Below, in pieces: positions 29,534-38,807 of a DNA stretch of 64,000 bases; positions within the stretch are counted from its first letter, which is position 1; every line of letters starts with the position of its first letter. Under the pieces are notes generated by a model, which ran no database searches, was not told the DNA's origin, and worked only from the letters and a program-made list of their open reading frames with translations. The stretch is from contig CABKMN010000001.1 in the NCBI GenBank assembly GCA_902373525.1, forward strand, positions 1 through 64,000. Reading direction: 5' to 3'. The translations under genes and the position numbers were made by a program. The DNA comes from an uncultured Bilophila sp. GTDB lineage: Bacteria > Desulfobacterota > Desulfovibrionia > Desulfovibrionales > Desulfovibrionaceae.

Positions 29534-29997
29534 GGCTGCTCCTTCAGCGCGTCCGCGAGGGCCGGGTCAGCATCGAAGGGAAGACGGTGGCCTCTATCGG
29601 TACCGGGCTGGTCGTCCTTGTTGGTTTTGGCCCTGACGATACGGCGGCTCTCCGCGAGAGCGGGGTCTGGAGCACGCTGATCGAAAAAATGATCGGCCTG
29701 CGCATCTTTCCTGATGAAGAAGGGAAGATGAACCGGAGCATGGAGGCGTTCGGGGGCGAGATCATGCTGGTTTCCCAGTTCACCCTGTACGCGGACTGCA
29801 AGAAGGGAAGGCGTCCGTCCTTCCATTTGTCCGCCGACCCCGCCGTAGCGGAACCCCTGTTCCGCCACCTCATTGAGGATGTCGGTGCAAGGTTGCCGGG
29901 ACGCGTGCAGCACGGCGTTTTCGCGGCGGACATGGACGTGAGCCTGACCAATTGGGGCCCCGTGACGATCCTTCTGGATTCGGCGGATTTCGTGTAG
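29530..29997 (+). CDS. dtd: D-aminoacyl-tRNA deacylase
   Basis: 155-residue DTD that hydrolyses D-amino acids from mischarged tRNA. It starts MRLLLQRVREGRVSIEGK; the two cross-subunit motifs are visible as VSQFTLYADCKKGRRPSF (SQFTL) and LTNWGPVTI (the NxGPV motif, here NWGPV). The family length is about 145-155, so it is intact. The ATG overlaps the fadD stop, suggesting translational coupling. Confidence 0.95.
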   Translation: MRLLLQRVREGRVSIEGKTVASIGTGLVVLVGFGPDDTAALRESGVWSTLIEKMIGLRIFPDEEGKMNRSMEAFGGEIMLVSQFTLYADCKKGRRPSFHLSADPAVAEPLFRHLIEDVGARLPGRVQHGVFAADMDVSLTNWGPVTILLDSADFV

Positions 29998-30016
29998 AAC
30001 CTTCGTAGAAAAGACC

Positions 30017-30059
30017 ATGCAAAAAGGACCGCTTCTCGATGAAACGGTCCTTTTTGCAT
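30017..30059. terminator. Bidirectional terminator between dtd and cysK
   Basis: ATGCAAAAAGGACCG and CGGTCCTTTTTGCAT form a near-perfect palindrome with T-runs on both strands between convergent genes. Confidence 0.9.
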
Positions 30060-30078
30060 GCCTATCTGAACGCCGTCA

Positions 30079-30984
<906 letters not shown>

Positions 30985-31011
30985 GTTTTTTCCTTTTGCT
31001 CCGGCAACAGG

Positions 31012-32067
31012 TTACAGGACGGAGTGATAAATGCTCTCCAGTTCGGCGCACCGGGCTTCAACGGAATACAGACGGCCTCTGCGGAGGCTGTTTTCTCCCC
31101 ACCGAATACGCTGTTCCGGGTTGGAAGCCATCTCGCGCAGCGCCTTCGCCAGAGCGTCGACGTCGTCGGGCGGAACCAGCAAACCGCTGTCGCGGGCGAT
31201 CTCGGGAACGCCCCCCACCGTCGTCGCTACGACCGGCAACCCCATGCGGATGGCTTCCAGAAGGGTGTTGGGCGCGGAGTCCATATCTCTGGACGGGAAC
31301 ACGAAGGCGTCCGCAATCTGGAGATAATCGCTGACATGCTCCGTCTGACCGATCAGTCGGACGGACTTGTCGATGCCGAGCGACGTACACAGCGGGAACC
31401 ATTTTTCCGGAGTCGCGCCCACGAGTACGAGCTTCGCGTCGAGCCGCGCGGCGGCGAACGCCTTGAGAAGGGGCTCGATACCTTTGGCGGGCTTGTTGTT
31501 GCCGACATAGGTAAAGGTAAGAGCTTGTTCGGGGATGTCCAGCTCCTTCCTGACCTCGGTTGCCGGACGGGAAGGGACCACGCGTTCATCCGGGATGCCG
31601 TTGGGCACGACATGGATTTTGTGTTTGGGGCAACACCATCCGATGGCCCGCGCGCAGGCTTCCGAGTTGGGGATGAAGGCCTTCATGGCCGGAGAAAGAT
31701 AGGGAAGGGGATTGCCCGGCCGGAAAATGACGCCGCGATGGGCCACGCAGGCGATGCGCCGGTTACGCCAGAACAGTCCCCACCAGGCGACGCGTTTGAC
31801 GGCTTTGTTGTGGAAGGCGTGCACGATGGTCGGCTCTTCAGGAGCCGGGAACAGCCGTTCCACATCGGCCCGGTGTTCGTCGGGATCGGAGGGAAGCGCG
31901 TGCCAGAGCGGATTTGAGCCCGCGCCGGGCAGTTCCCACAGCGTCGAATTGTGAGGAAGGCACAGCGTCACGTCGTGTCCGCGGGCGCTGAGTCCCTGAG
32001 CCTGATAAAGGGCCTGACGGGTGCCGCCGCTGCGGTTGCTGGACGAGGTGATGATGATGACGCGCAT
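31012..32067 (-). CDS. GT4-type glycosyltransferase
   Basis: 351-residue GT-B glycosyltransferase. The N-terminal Rossmann half starts MRVIIITSSSNRSGGTRQAL; the C-terminal glycosyltransferase-1 half has FTYVGNNKPAKGIEPLLKAF, then DYLQIADAFVFPSRDMDSAP and the E-x7-E motif ASTLLE-like NTLLEAIRMGLPVVATTVGG. It probably acts on LPS core or O-antigen; donor and acceptor are unknown. The start at 32067 gives the classic N-terminus; the longer open frame upstream lies antisense or out of frame over the neighbours. Confidence 0.88.
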   Translation of the reverse strand: MRVIIITSSSNRSGGTRQALYQAQGLSARGHDVTLCLPHNSTLWELPGAGSNPLWHALPSDPDEHRADVERLFPAPEEPTIVHAFHNKAVKRVAWWGLFWRNRRIACVAHRGVIFRPGNPLPYLSPAMKAFIPNSEACARAIGWCCPKHKIHVVPNGIPDERVVPSRPATEVRKELDIPEQALTFTYVGNNKPAKGIEPLLKAFAAARLDAKLVLVGATPEKWFPLCTSLGIDKSVRLIGQTEHVSDYLQIADAFVFPSRDMDSAPNTLLEAIRMGLPVVATTVGGVPEIARDSGLLVPPDDVDALAKALREMASNPEQRIRWGENSLRRGRLYSVEARCAELESIYHSVL

Positions 32068-32108
32068 ACGGTCCTCCACGGTTGGAATCGTTGCAGGGGA
32101 ACTCGGCT

Positions 32109-32603
32109 TCAGATGAGATGGTGAAAAATGACTGTATAGGCGTTCCGCATGAGCAGGGCCAGCTTGAGGCGGTGCGGAGCCGTATTTTCCGTTTTGCGCC
32201 TGAACAGAGAAATGATGTGGGCGCTTACCGTCGTAAAGTCCGTATCGCCCCGTTCTCCGAACTTGTCGATGTAGGACCGCACGAGCAGATCGAAGGCGTT
32301 GGCCTGCTCGCGTTCCTTGGCGGTACGGGCACGTTCGTAGAGCCCGAGCATGAAACGCTCGAAAAGCAATTCCCCATCGTCGGGAAAGGAGCGTTTCAGT
32401 CCCAGACGCCAGAGGCCGATGCTCATGGCGCGCAGCTCGCGGACGGCTCTTTTGTGTTGGCGGAAATGGAATCTCCGAATGCCCAGGAGCTCCAGCTCCT
32501 GGGCAAAATCCATGCCTTCCAGCATGATGGAGAAATTTGCCAGCACCTCTTCCGCCATGTCCGGCGGAGCGGCTTGAGACGCTGTCGACACTGCCAGCTC
32601 CAC
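32109..32603 (-). CDS. Conserved hypothetical protein, mostly helical
   Basis: 164-residue soluble protein without a signal peptide. It is predicted to be mainly alpha-helical, with many Leu, Arg and Glu residues (ERARTAKEREQANAFDLLVR), and ends HHLI. No family is recognised with confidence. It begins 2 nt after the stop of the DEAD-box helicase, so it is almost certainly co-transcribed with it and may act in RNA metabolism, though nothing in the sequence shows this directly. Confidence 0.7.
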   Translation of the reverse strand: MELAVSTASQAAPPDMAEEVLANFSIMLEGMDFAQELELLGIRRFHFRQHKRAVRELRAMSIGLWRLGLKRSFPDDGELLFERFMLGLYERARTAKEREQANAFDLLVRSYIDKFGERGDTDFTTVSAHIISLFRRKTENTAPHRLKLALLMRNAYTVIFHHLI

Positions 32604-32605
32604 GA

Positions 32606-34252
32606 TCAGTCGGAGTGTTTGTCCGAGGGGCGCCTGCGTCCCTTGAAGCCGCCGCGTCCGCCGTCCCGTTTCCCTTCCTTGGAGGGCGACTGGCCCTCAC
32701 GCCGCCCGCCGTCCCGGCGAGGCCCGTTTTCACGGGGACGCCTGCCGCCCGGGCGGGGGGTGGAGGCGTGCGCGGGTGATCCGGCGTCCTTGCGCGGCGT
32801 ACCCGCGGGCAGGAAGGCGGTAGGATTCAGATTCTTCTGGTAGCAGTCGTCGAGCAGGAGAGTCAGCAGATGCGCCTGCTCGGGATCGCTGAGGTTCTGC
32901 ACCAGCGGTTCAAAGCGCTTCATGCGTTCGCGTTCCAGCCCGCTGAGCTGCCGGAAACGGGCTTCGAGCAGGGCGGTGACGCGCGTGCCCACCGCCGTGG
33001 AAACCTCTTCGTCGGTAGGCGCGGTGTACTGGGTGAGCGGCACCTTGAAATACTTGGCGATGCGCAGGAGTTCCATCTTTTCCATGATGTCCACCAGCGA
33101 AATGACCACGCCGGCGGCTCCGGCGCGCCCGGTACGCCCGGCGCGGTGGATATAGGATTCCCGGTCGTCCGGCGGCTCGTACAGGAACACATGGGAAAGT
33201 TCGGGGATGTCGATGCCTCGGGCGGCCACGTCCGTCGCGACGAGGAAACGGATGTCTCCCTTGCGCAGGCGGGAAAGGACGTCTTCGCGGCGGCTCTGGG
33301 ACAGGTCGGCGGACAGTTCGTCCGCGTTGAAGCCGAATCCCTGCAGTACGGCGGTGACGAAATGGACGGTGGCTTTGGTGTTGCAGAAAATGATGGCGGA
33401 AGCAGGGTTTTCGACTTCCAGAATCTTGATCAGCGTGCGGTCCTTTTCCATGCTCTTGCATTCGCAATAGAGGTGCTGGACCTCGGCCACGTGTATCTGG
33501 GTCGTGGACAGGGAAAGAAGCTGCGGGTCCGTCAGGAATTCCCCGGCCAGATTGAGGACGTGGGGAGGATAGGTTGCGGAGAACAGCGTCGCGTGGATCG
33601 CCGTCTTCGGCAGGTACCGCTGGATTTCCTTCATGTCCGGGTAGAAGCCGATGGACAGCATCCGGTCGGCTTCGTCAAAAATGAGGGAACAGATGTGGTC
33701 AAGGTTCAGCGTACGGCGCAGGAGATGGTCGAGAACGCGGCCCGGCGTGCCGACGACCACGCTGACGCCCTGACGGAGCGCGTCCATCTGCTTCCCGTAG
33801 CCCACGCCGCCGTAGACCGCGGCGACGGTGAAGCCGCTGCCCTTGAAGAGCACCTTGGCTTCCTGTTCCACCTGAACGGCCAGTTCGCGGGTCGGGACGA
33901 GGATCAGCGCCTGAACGGCGGGCTTGGCGGGATTCAGCCGCGCCATGAGCGGGAGGAGGTAGGTTCCGGTTTTGCCGCTGCCGGTCCGGGACTGGACCAT
34001 GAGGTCGCGACCTTCCAGCAGATAGGGGAGCGCGCGGGACTGCACCGGCATGAGGCTGGCCCACCCGGCTTTGGCGCAGGCCGTCTGGAGCAGTTGGGGC
34101 AGATCGGTCAACGTGACTTCGGGGAGCGCGTTTTCGGGCTCGTCAACGGAGATGATCTCGGAAGGCGTCTGAATGGTATGGGAAGAAGCGGCGTCGGCCT
34201 TGGCTTTCTTGGAAGTCGGCTTGGTCGTATCCGGCTGGATTGGTTCGGTCAT
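32606..34252 (-). CDS. DEAD-box RNA helicase
   Basis: 548-residue ATP-dependent RNA helicase. The Q-motif region ASLMPVQSRALPYLL is followed by motif I SRTGSGKT, Ia PTRELAVQ, GG-type GTPGRVLDHL, motif II DEAD in IFDEADRML, motif III SAT, and motif VI HRAGRTGRAG. The C-terminal tail (about residues 495-548) is Arg/Gly/Lys-rich, a typical RNA-binding tail of RhlE/DeaD-like proteins. The start at 34252 is chosen because the upstream frame lacks helicase homology. A leader of about 220 nt precedes it. Confidence 0.93.
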   Translation of the reverse strand: MTEPIQPDTTKPTSKKAKADAASSHTIQTPSEIISVDEPENALPEVTLTDLPQLLQTACAKAGWASLMPVQSRALPYLLEGRDLMVQSRTGSGKTGTYLLPLMARLNPAKPAVQALILVPTRELAVQVEQEAKVLFKGSGFTVAAVYGGVGYGKQMDALRQGVSVVVGTPGRVLDHLLRRTLNLDHICSLIFDEADRMLSIGFYPDMKEIQRYLPKTAIHATLFSATYPPHVLNLAGEFLTDPQLLSLSTTQIHVAEVQHLYCECKSMEKDRTLIKILEVENPASAIIFCNTKATVHFVTAVLQGFGFNADELSADLSQSRREDVLSRLRKGDIRFLVATDVAARGIDIPELSHVFLYEPPDDRESYIHRAGRTGRAGAAGVVISLVDIMEKMELLRIAKYFKVPLTQYTAPTDEEVSTAVGTRVTALLEARFRQLSGLERERMKRFEPLVQNLSDPEQAHLLTLLLDDCYQKNLNPTAFLPAGTPRKDAGSPAHASTPRPGGRRPRENGPRRDGGRREGQSPSKEGKRDGGRGGFKGRRRPSDKHSD

Positions 34253-34471
34253 AGGATATCCAAAAGTGAAAAGGTGAAAAACAAGCCGATCACCGGAAAA
34301 GGGACCGCTTCGAGCGGAGGAGAGGACTGGTTTTCGAGATCGGCACGGCTTCTGTGCGGACGGTACCGTCGAGAACGGGCAAAACGCGGATTCGGACTCC
34401 GCTGTCCGGTTTTTTCGACATCCGAGGCTGGCTGTCCGAAACGCGGCAGCCAGCAATTCCGCAAGCGAAGA

Positions 34472-34499
34472 ATGATAACAGACCTGCCGTACAAGGCAA
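34472..34499 (-). promoter_or_regulatory. Candidate promoter of the helicase gene
   Basis: Minus strand: TTGCCT, 16 nt, TATCAT. It implies a 5' leader of about 215 nt in the 34253-34558 gap, with a GGAC/GTCC stem-loop at about 34398-34412. Long leaders are common in autoregulated DEAD-box genes. A weak terminator for the radical-SAM gene lies just upstream (34504-34530). Confidence 0.45.
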
Positions 34500-34503
34500 G
34501 ACC

Positions 34504-34530
34504 TGAAAAAAGGCCTTTCGTGGAAGGGCG
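34504..34530 (-). terminator. Weak terminator after the radical-SAM gene
   Basis: On the minus strand GCCCTT, 5-nt loop, AAAGGC and a TTTTTT run, 29 nt after the stop. Confidence 0.55.
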
Positions 34531-34558
34531 ATTCGGCAGAAGCGGAGAAGGGGCACGT

Positions 34559-35701
34559 TCAGACGCCCGCATCCTCCCAGCGCAGGACGGCGTGGTCGCC
34601 GGGAATCCAGTCGATGGAGGCGGGGGCCACCCCCAGTTCCTTCCAAAAGGGAACGAGCCGTCCCCGGTGCCCGTAGAAGAACCCCTGACAGGAGCGGGGA
34701 AGGGAAACCCGGCTCGGGGGCACCCCGCCGTTCCGGACGATGTGGTCGCGGAATGTCCGCAGCAGCGCTTCCCCCTGAATGATGTTGCCCAATGCCGGAT
34801 GGCGCGGCCCGGCCAATACGGCGTCGTCCAGTTCCGGTTCCGGGGCAAGGCTCAGGCGGATGACCGGAACCCGGCGTTCCCATGCGGCGGCAAGAGCGGC
34901 CCCGAGTGCGCCGACCGTCGTCTCCATGTCCCAGGGGCGATACCCTCCGGCTTTCCACAGTGCCGCCAGAGGCGTCCCTTCCACCACGAGGCACGGGTAA
35001 AAGCGGAGGCAGGCGGGGGAAAAGGCGAGGGATTCCCGCACGTCGTCGAGAAACCCCTGCGGGGTCGAGCCCGGCATGCCGGGCAGAAGCTGGATGCCCA
35101 GTTCCAGCCCGCTTTCCCGAACCCGGCGGCAACCTTCGCGGGCCGTTTCTCCCGTATAGCCGCGCTCCGAAAGCCGCAGCGCCTCGGAGTGGAACGACTG
35201 CACGCCGAGTTCGACGGTGTCCAGTCCCATGCGTTTCAAGTCGGCCAGTCTTTGGGGGGCTACGGCGTCGGGCCTTGTGGAACACCGGATGCGGCAGAGT
35301 ATGCCCTTCGCCTTGGCCTGCGCCGCCAGCCGCATGCAATCCGTTTGAAGCCGTTCCGGGAGGGCCGTGAACGTCCCGCCGTAGAAGGCCAGTTCCACCG
35401 GACGGAAAGGGCGCTGCGCTGTTGCCGATGCGGCATGGAGGCGCTCCAAGTCGGACAGAAGATTGGCAAGGGCTTCCGGGTATGGTAAGGAACCGGAATC
35501 GTGAGCCGTGCCCGTCTGCTTGTCCTGAGCGCAAAAGAGGCAACGATGAGGGCAACCTGCGAATGGAAGAAAAAACGGAACAATGGCCGGGCGCGATTGG
35601 GGGCCGGGCCGTCCGTCCGCACCGGCCGAAGGGGCCGGGGGATTTCCGATGGGGACAAGGCATTCGCGCAACGGCGTTTCCGTGAGAGTCTTTTTTTCCA
35701 T
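34559..35701 (-). CDS. Radical SAM protein, Elp3-like without acetyltransferase domain
   Basis: 380-residue radical SAM enzyme. The [4Fe-4S]-binding CxxxCxxC is visible as GCPHRCLFC (about residues 49-57), followed by an SAM-binding GGTFT motif (ELAFYGGTFTALP) and the TIM-barrel strand DTVELGVQSFHSEALRLSERG. This last segment resembles the Elp3/HemN-like radical SAM group, but no acetyltransferase or HemN C-terminal domain follows. The specific reaction is unknown. No obvious operon partner; its 5' side faces the divergent HIT gene. Confidence 0.82.
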   Translation of the reverse strand: MEKKTLTETPLRECLVPIGNPPAPSAGADGRPGPQSRPAIVPFFLPFAGCPHRCLFCAQDKQTGTAHDSGSLPYPEALANLLSDLERLHAASATAQRPFRPVELAFYGGTFTALPERLQTDCMRLAAQAKAKGILCRIRCSTRPDAVAPQRLADLKRMGLDTVELGVQSFHSEALRLSERGYTGETAREGCRRVRESGLELGIQLLPGMPGSTPQGFLDDVRESLAFSPACLRFYPCLVVEGTPLAALWKAGGYRPWDMETTVGALGAALAAAWERRVPVIRLSLAPEPELDDAVLAGPRHPALGNIIQGEALLRTFRDHIVRNGGVPPSRVSLPRSCQGFFYGHRGRLVPFWKELGVAPASIDWIPGDHAVLRWEDAGV

Positions 35702-35837
35702 AGCGGTTGATTTGTTTGGTATTAAACTGTAAGTGATGGTATCTCTTGGCGCTTATCGGCCATTCCATGTGGTCCGCCGCAGCACTATTCCACAGTTCTC
35801 CGCGAAGGTCGAGCCAAGGCAACGAAAGGAGCATGCT

Positions 35838-36260
35838 ATGTCAGTACAGCAGGAAAACTGTATCTTTTGCAAAATCGCCCGTGGTGAAATCCCCTGCACG
35901 TCCGTGTTCGAATCCGACGATCTGATCGCTTTTCTGGATATCAGCCCCGTCAACAAGGGACATACGCTGGTCGTTCCCAAGGCGCATATGGAAACGTTGT
36001 TCGACATGCCCGACGAACTGGGCAATTCGCTGATTGCGGCCATGAAGCGGATAGGGACCGCCATCATGCGGGCGACGGGCGCGGAAGGGCTGAACGTCAT
36101 TCAAAACAACTATCCGGCGGCGGGCCAGCAGGTTCCTCATCTTCACTGGCATCTCATTCCGCGTTTTTCCGGTGATGGATATGCCGCGTGGCCTCAGAGC
36201 GCCTACGGGGATATGCGGGAAATGGCGTCTCTGGCCGCAGCGATCAGGGAAAAATTGTAG
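35838..36260 (+). CDS. HIT-family nucleotide hydrolase
   Basis: 140-residue histidine-triad protein, probably a purine-nucleoside phosphoramidase of the HINT type. It starts with the zinc-finger-like CIFCKIARGEIPC and ends with the catalytic triad PHLHWHLIPR. The start at 35838 has AAAGGA upstream and gives the standard N-terminus; in-frame sequence further upstream overlaps the divergent promoter region and shows no domain. Confidence 0.92.
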   Translation: MSVQQENCIFCKIARGEIPCTSVFESDDLIAFLDISPVNKGHTLVVPKAHMETLFDMPDELGNSLIAAMKRIGTAIMRATGAEGLNVIQNNYPAAGQQVPHLHWHLIPRFSGDGYAAWPQSAYGDMREMASLAAAIREKL

Positions 36261-36299
36261 TCCCCGCGGGCAACGATACGCCAAACCTGCGTAATTTCC

Positions 36300-36328
36300 T
36301 TGAACTATAGACGAACAGCAGGTATAGT
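36300..36328 (+). promoter_or_regulatory. Strong sigma-70 promoter upstream of the IHF-like gene
   Basis: TTGAAC, exactly 17 nt, TATAGT. The predicted start near 36335 is about 290 nt ahead of the next gene. The 36261-36626 gap otherwise holds only this long, G-rich leader, with no recognisable gene. Confidence 0.65.
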
Positions 36329-36626
36329 AAAAGCAGACAAAACCTTGTTTCGTGCGGTGTTGCCTCTTTGGGGGAAGAGACGGACGGCGGAAGGGGGAAA
36401 GTCGGTTCCTTTCTTTGATGCCGCAGCCGGCTGCGTATCCGGTGGGAGTGACGGATGTGCGGCGGTTGTACGGGAAAGGGGCGTGGAGTCGATACTGACG
36501 GAGAGTCATGGGGGTCTTTGGAGAGGAACATTCGGCGGTGGTCTTGGGAGCGAATCCAAAGGGAAAAAGGCCGTCGCCAAGGGATGCCCCGCGGCTCGAA
36601 CTTTATTTGGGAAGTATGGAGGAACT

Positions 36627-36929
36627 ATGAACAGAGCACTGACCAAAGCGGATATTGTGGAAGCCATTTACGAGAAGACGGACAGGAACCGCGCCGACGT
36701 GAAGAATACGGTGGAAATCCTGTTGGGCCTGATGAAGCAGGCCATCAAGAAGGACAACGCCCTTCTGGTAAGCGGTTTCGGAAAGTTCGAGGCTTACAGC
36801 AAGGAAGCGCGCAAGGGCCGTAATCCGCAGACGGATGAGACCATTACGCTGCCTCCCCGCAAGGTGGTCGTGTTCCGTCTTTCCCGCAAGTTCCGTGCGG
36901 AACTGAACGGCGAGGAAGTTGAAGCGTAA
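36627..36929 (+). CDS. HU/IHF-family DNA-bending protein
   Basis: 100-residue nucleoid protein. It starts MNRALTKADIVEAIYEKTDR; the DNA-binding beta-arm has GFGKFEAYSKEARKGRNPQT with the Arg-Asn-Pro tip that intercalates into DNA. The C-terminal helix has FRLSRKFRAELNGE. Length and features fit the IHF-alpha-like branch more than HU. The SD GGAGGA lies 4 nt upstream of the ATG. The long leader suggests post-transcriptional control. IHF could assist sigma-54 promoters (rpoN is in this window) and the integrase of the nearby element. Confidence 0.9.
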   Translation: MNRALTKADIVEAIYEKTDRNRADVKNTVEILLGLMKQAIKKDNALLVSGFGKFEAYSKEARKGRNPQTDETITLPPRKVVVFRLSRKFRAELNGEEVEA

Positions 36930-36964
36930 CGGACAGTCTTGAAGCGGCGATTCGCCGTATTCAA

Positions 36965-37000
36965 AACGCCCGGCCCTTTTCGCAAGGACCGGGCGTTTGT
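36965..37000. terminator. Terminator between the IHF-like and SGNH genes
   Basis: CGCCCGG, loop, CCGGGCG followed by a TTTGTGTT tail, between convergent genes. Confidence 0.65.
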
Positions 37001-37017
37001 GTTGCCGTCGGCTTGAT

Positions 37018-37608
37018 TCAGTTGCGGAACCATTCCCGCATGATCGGGGCCGCGAGCAGGCGTTCCGCGATCAGCAGGTTGCCCTGCGCGCCGGGATGCA
37101 GCCCGTCGGCCAGATCATCGACATAGGCGGAAGGCAGATCGGCCTGAAGATCAAGGTACTCGACGCCGAGTTCCCGGCACAGTCCGGCGTAGGCTTCGCC
37201 CAAGCGGGCGATCCGCTGCTGGTGCTCCGGGTTTTTGACCGGCGGGGCGCTGATCATGAGGACGGGAGCTTCCCGTTGGGCTTCGGAAAGGATGGCTCGG
37301 GCGTTTTCGAGGCTTTCTTCCGGAGGAACGACGACGGAACCCTTGGGAGCCGCCATGTCCACGGTGCCGAAGCAGAAAACCAGATACGGGACCGTGGCGT
37401 CGTTCAGGCGGGCGCGGTATTCGGAAAGCCAGCGTCGGCGGATGTGGCTGCTGGCGTGTTTGCGAACGCCCAGATTGTAGAAGGTGGACGGCGGCACGGG
37501 CAGACCGGCCTGCGCCGCGAGCCCGGCGAAACGGCCTACCCAGCCTCCGGCGGGCGCGTCGTTGACGCCCAGCGTTATGGAATCTCCGAAAAAGAAGAAT
37601 GTCTTCAT
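37018..37608 (-). CDS. SGNH/GDSL-family hydrolase
   Basis: 196-residue esterase-like protein. Block I is FFFGDSITLGVND (catalytic Ser near residue 9), the Asn-containing block is CFGTVDMAAPKG (block III, Asn not conserved), and block V is LADGLHPGAQGN with the catalytic Asp and His. No signal peptide is seen, so it is probably cytoplasmic. The substrate is unknown. The start at 37608 places the GDS block close to the N-terminus, as in the family. It lies downstream of the methyltransferase gene. Confidence 0.85.
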   Translation of the reverse strand: MKTFFFFGDSITLGVNDAPAGGWVGRFAGLAAQAGLPVPPSTFYNLGVRKHASSHIRRRWLSEYRARLNDATVPYLVFCFGTVDMAAPKGSVVVPPEESLENARAILSEAQREAPVLMISAPPVKNPEHQQRIARLGEAYAGLCRELGVEYLDLQADLPSAYVDDLADGLHPGAQGNLLIAERLLAAPIMREWFRN

Positions 37609-37639
37609 ACGTCCCTCGGAACGTTGTTGTGGGAGCGGA

Positions 37640-38392
37640 TCAGGCCTTTTCGGCGACATGGAGGCACACGATGCCGGAACACAGCGGGATATGGTAGATT
37701 CTCCCGAACCCTGCCGCGCGCATTTCATCGCTCAGGGCATCCGCCGCCGGGAATTCGATGATGGTTCTGGCGAGGTATTTGTAGGCGTCGGCGTCGCCGG
37801 ACAGCCTGCCGATGAGCGGAAGCACCCGTTTCAGATAGAAGTTGTAGAGCCCGAGCCAGATGCGGTTTTTCCCCGTGCCGAATTCGAGGATGCAGGCGCG
37901 TCCCTTCGGTTTGAGCACGCGGGCCATTTCCTTGAAGGAGGCCGAACGCGGAGAAATGTTGCGGATGCCGAAGGCCATGGTGATCCCGTCCACGCAGGCG
38001 TCGGGCAGGGGCAAGGCCCGGGCGTCGGCCCCGACGGACAGCACGAAGTCCCTGTCGGCGTCGGAAAGTTTTTTCTGTCCGTGAACAAGCATGGGCGGGC
38101 AGAAGTCCATGGACAGGACCTGTGTGGCGGGGTGGCGCTTCCGTACCGCCAATGTCACGTCCAGCGTACCGGCGGCAAGGTCCAGTACCCGCTTCCCTTC
38201 TGAAGCCTCGGGAAGGACCGCATCCGCCAGACACTTCCGCCAGCCCTGATCCAGTCCCATGCTCAGGAGCCGGTTCAGGGGATCGTACCATTTCACGATG
38301 CGCGCGAACAGCCCCGAAACCTTGGCGGCGTGGGCGTCCTGCGAAACGGAAGGGGTTTCTTCAAGCGTTTCTTTAGGGTTTTCCGTGTTCAC
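37640..38392 (-). CDS. ubiE: UbiE/MenG-type quinone methyltransferase
   Basis: 250-residue SAM-dependent methyltransferase. VSGLFARIVKWYDPLNRLLS and WRKC are the family N-terminal signature; the SAM-binding motif I is VLDLAAGTLDVTL and DGITMAFGIRNISPR is the classic UbiE motif. In an anaerobe the likely role is demethylmenaquinone to menaquinone methylation (MenG). The GTG start at 38392 has AGGAAG 8 nt upstream and overlaps the previous small gene by 20 nt. Confidence 0.9.
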   Translation of the reverse strand: MNTENPKETLEETPSVSQDAHAAKVSGLFARIVKWYDPLNRLLSMGLDQGWRKCLADAVLPEASEGKRVLDLAAGTLDVTLAVRKRHPATQVLSMDFCPPMLVHGQKKLSDADRDFVLSVGADARALPLPDACVDGITMAFGIRNISPRSASFKEMARVLKPKGRACILEFGTGKNRIWLGLYNFYLKRVLPLIGRLSGDADAYKYLARTIIEFPAADALSDEMRAAGFGRIYHIPLCSGIVCLHVAEKA

Positions 38393-38555
38393 TTCCGTCT
38401 TCCTGTGTCGCGTCGGTTTCCAGCGTCTCGAGAACGATCCTGTAGATGGCGGGAAAATGTTCCGCGAAGTTGCTTGGGGAAATGCGCTGGGTCTCGATGA
38501 ACTTGACCACGATTTCCTTGGTGACCTGCAAGGCTTCCTTATGTTCTTTACCCAT
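38373..38555 (-). CDS. Small conserved protein, 60 residues
   Basis: 60-residue ORF with a good SD (GAGGAG) 6 nt before ATG 38555, overlapping the start of the ubiE-like gene by 20 nt. It has an amphipathic helical core (TKEIVVKFIETQRISPSNFA) and an acidic tail. The core faintly resembles the N-terminal part of MucR/Ros-type regulators but has no zinc-finger residues. Function unknown; translational coupling with ubiE is likely. Confidence 0.6.
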   Translation of the reverse strand: MGKEHKEALQVTKEIVVKFIETQRISPSNFAEHFPAIYRIVLETLETDATQEDGSEHGKP

Positions 38556-38749
38556 GAGTGCTCCTCACGGTTCGATGTCTGAAAACCCGTCCGTTGGGGA
38601 ATGGCCTTGACCACGATGGACAAAACCGGACGGGGAAAACAGGAAGAAACAGGCTATGCCCCTCCCCGTTTTTTTCCCGTATAGCACGGAACCGCGTGCC
38701 GGTCGAGCGCCACAGGCGTCCCCTCCTGAGGGGAATGGCTTTTTTCTCT

Positions 38750-38785
38750 AAAGAAAAGGGACGCTTCCCGAAAGAAGCGTCCCCA
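38750..38785 (-). terminator. Terminator of the symporter gene
   Basis: Minus strand: GGGACGCTTC, TTTCG loop, GGAAGCGTCCC then TTTTCTTT, 23 nt after the symporter stop. Confidence 0.88.
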
Positions 38786-38807
38786 AGATTCTCAGGACCG
38801 GACCTTC

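Noticed and set aside
36455..36823. A 122-codon frame covering the leader and part of the IHF-like gene.
   Set aside because: It overlaps the IHF-like gene in another frame, lacks an SD and shows no domain.
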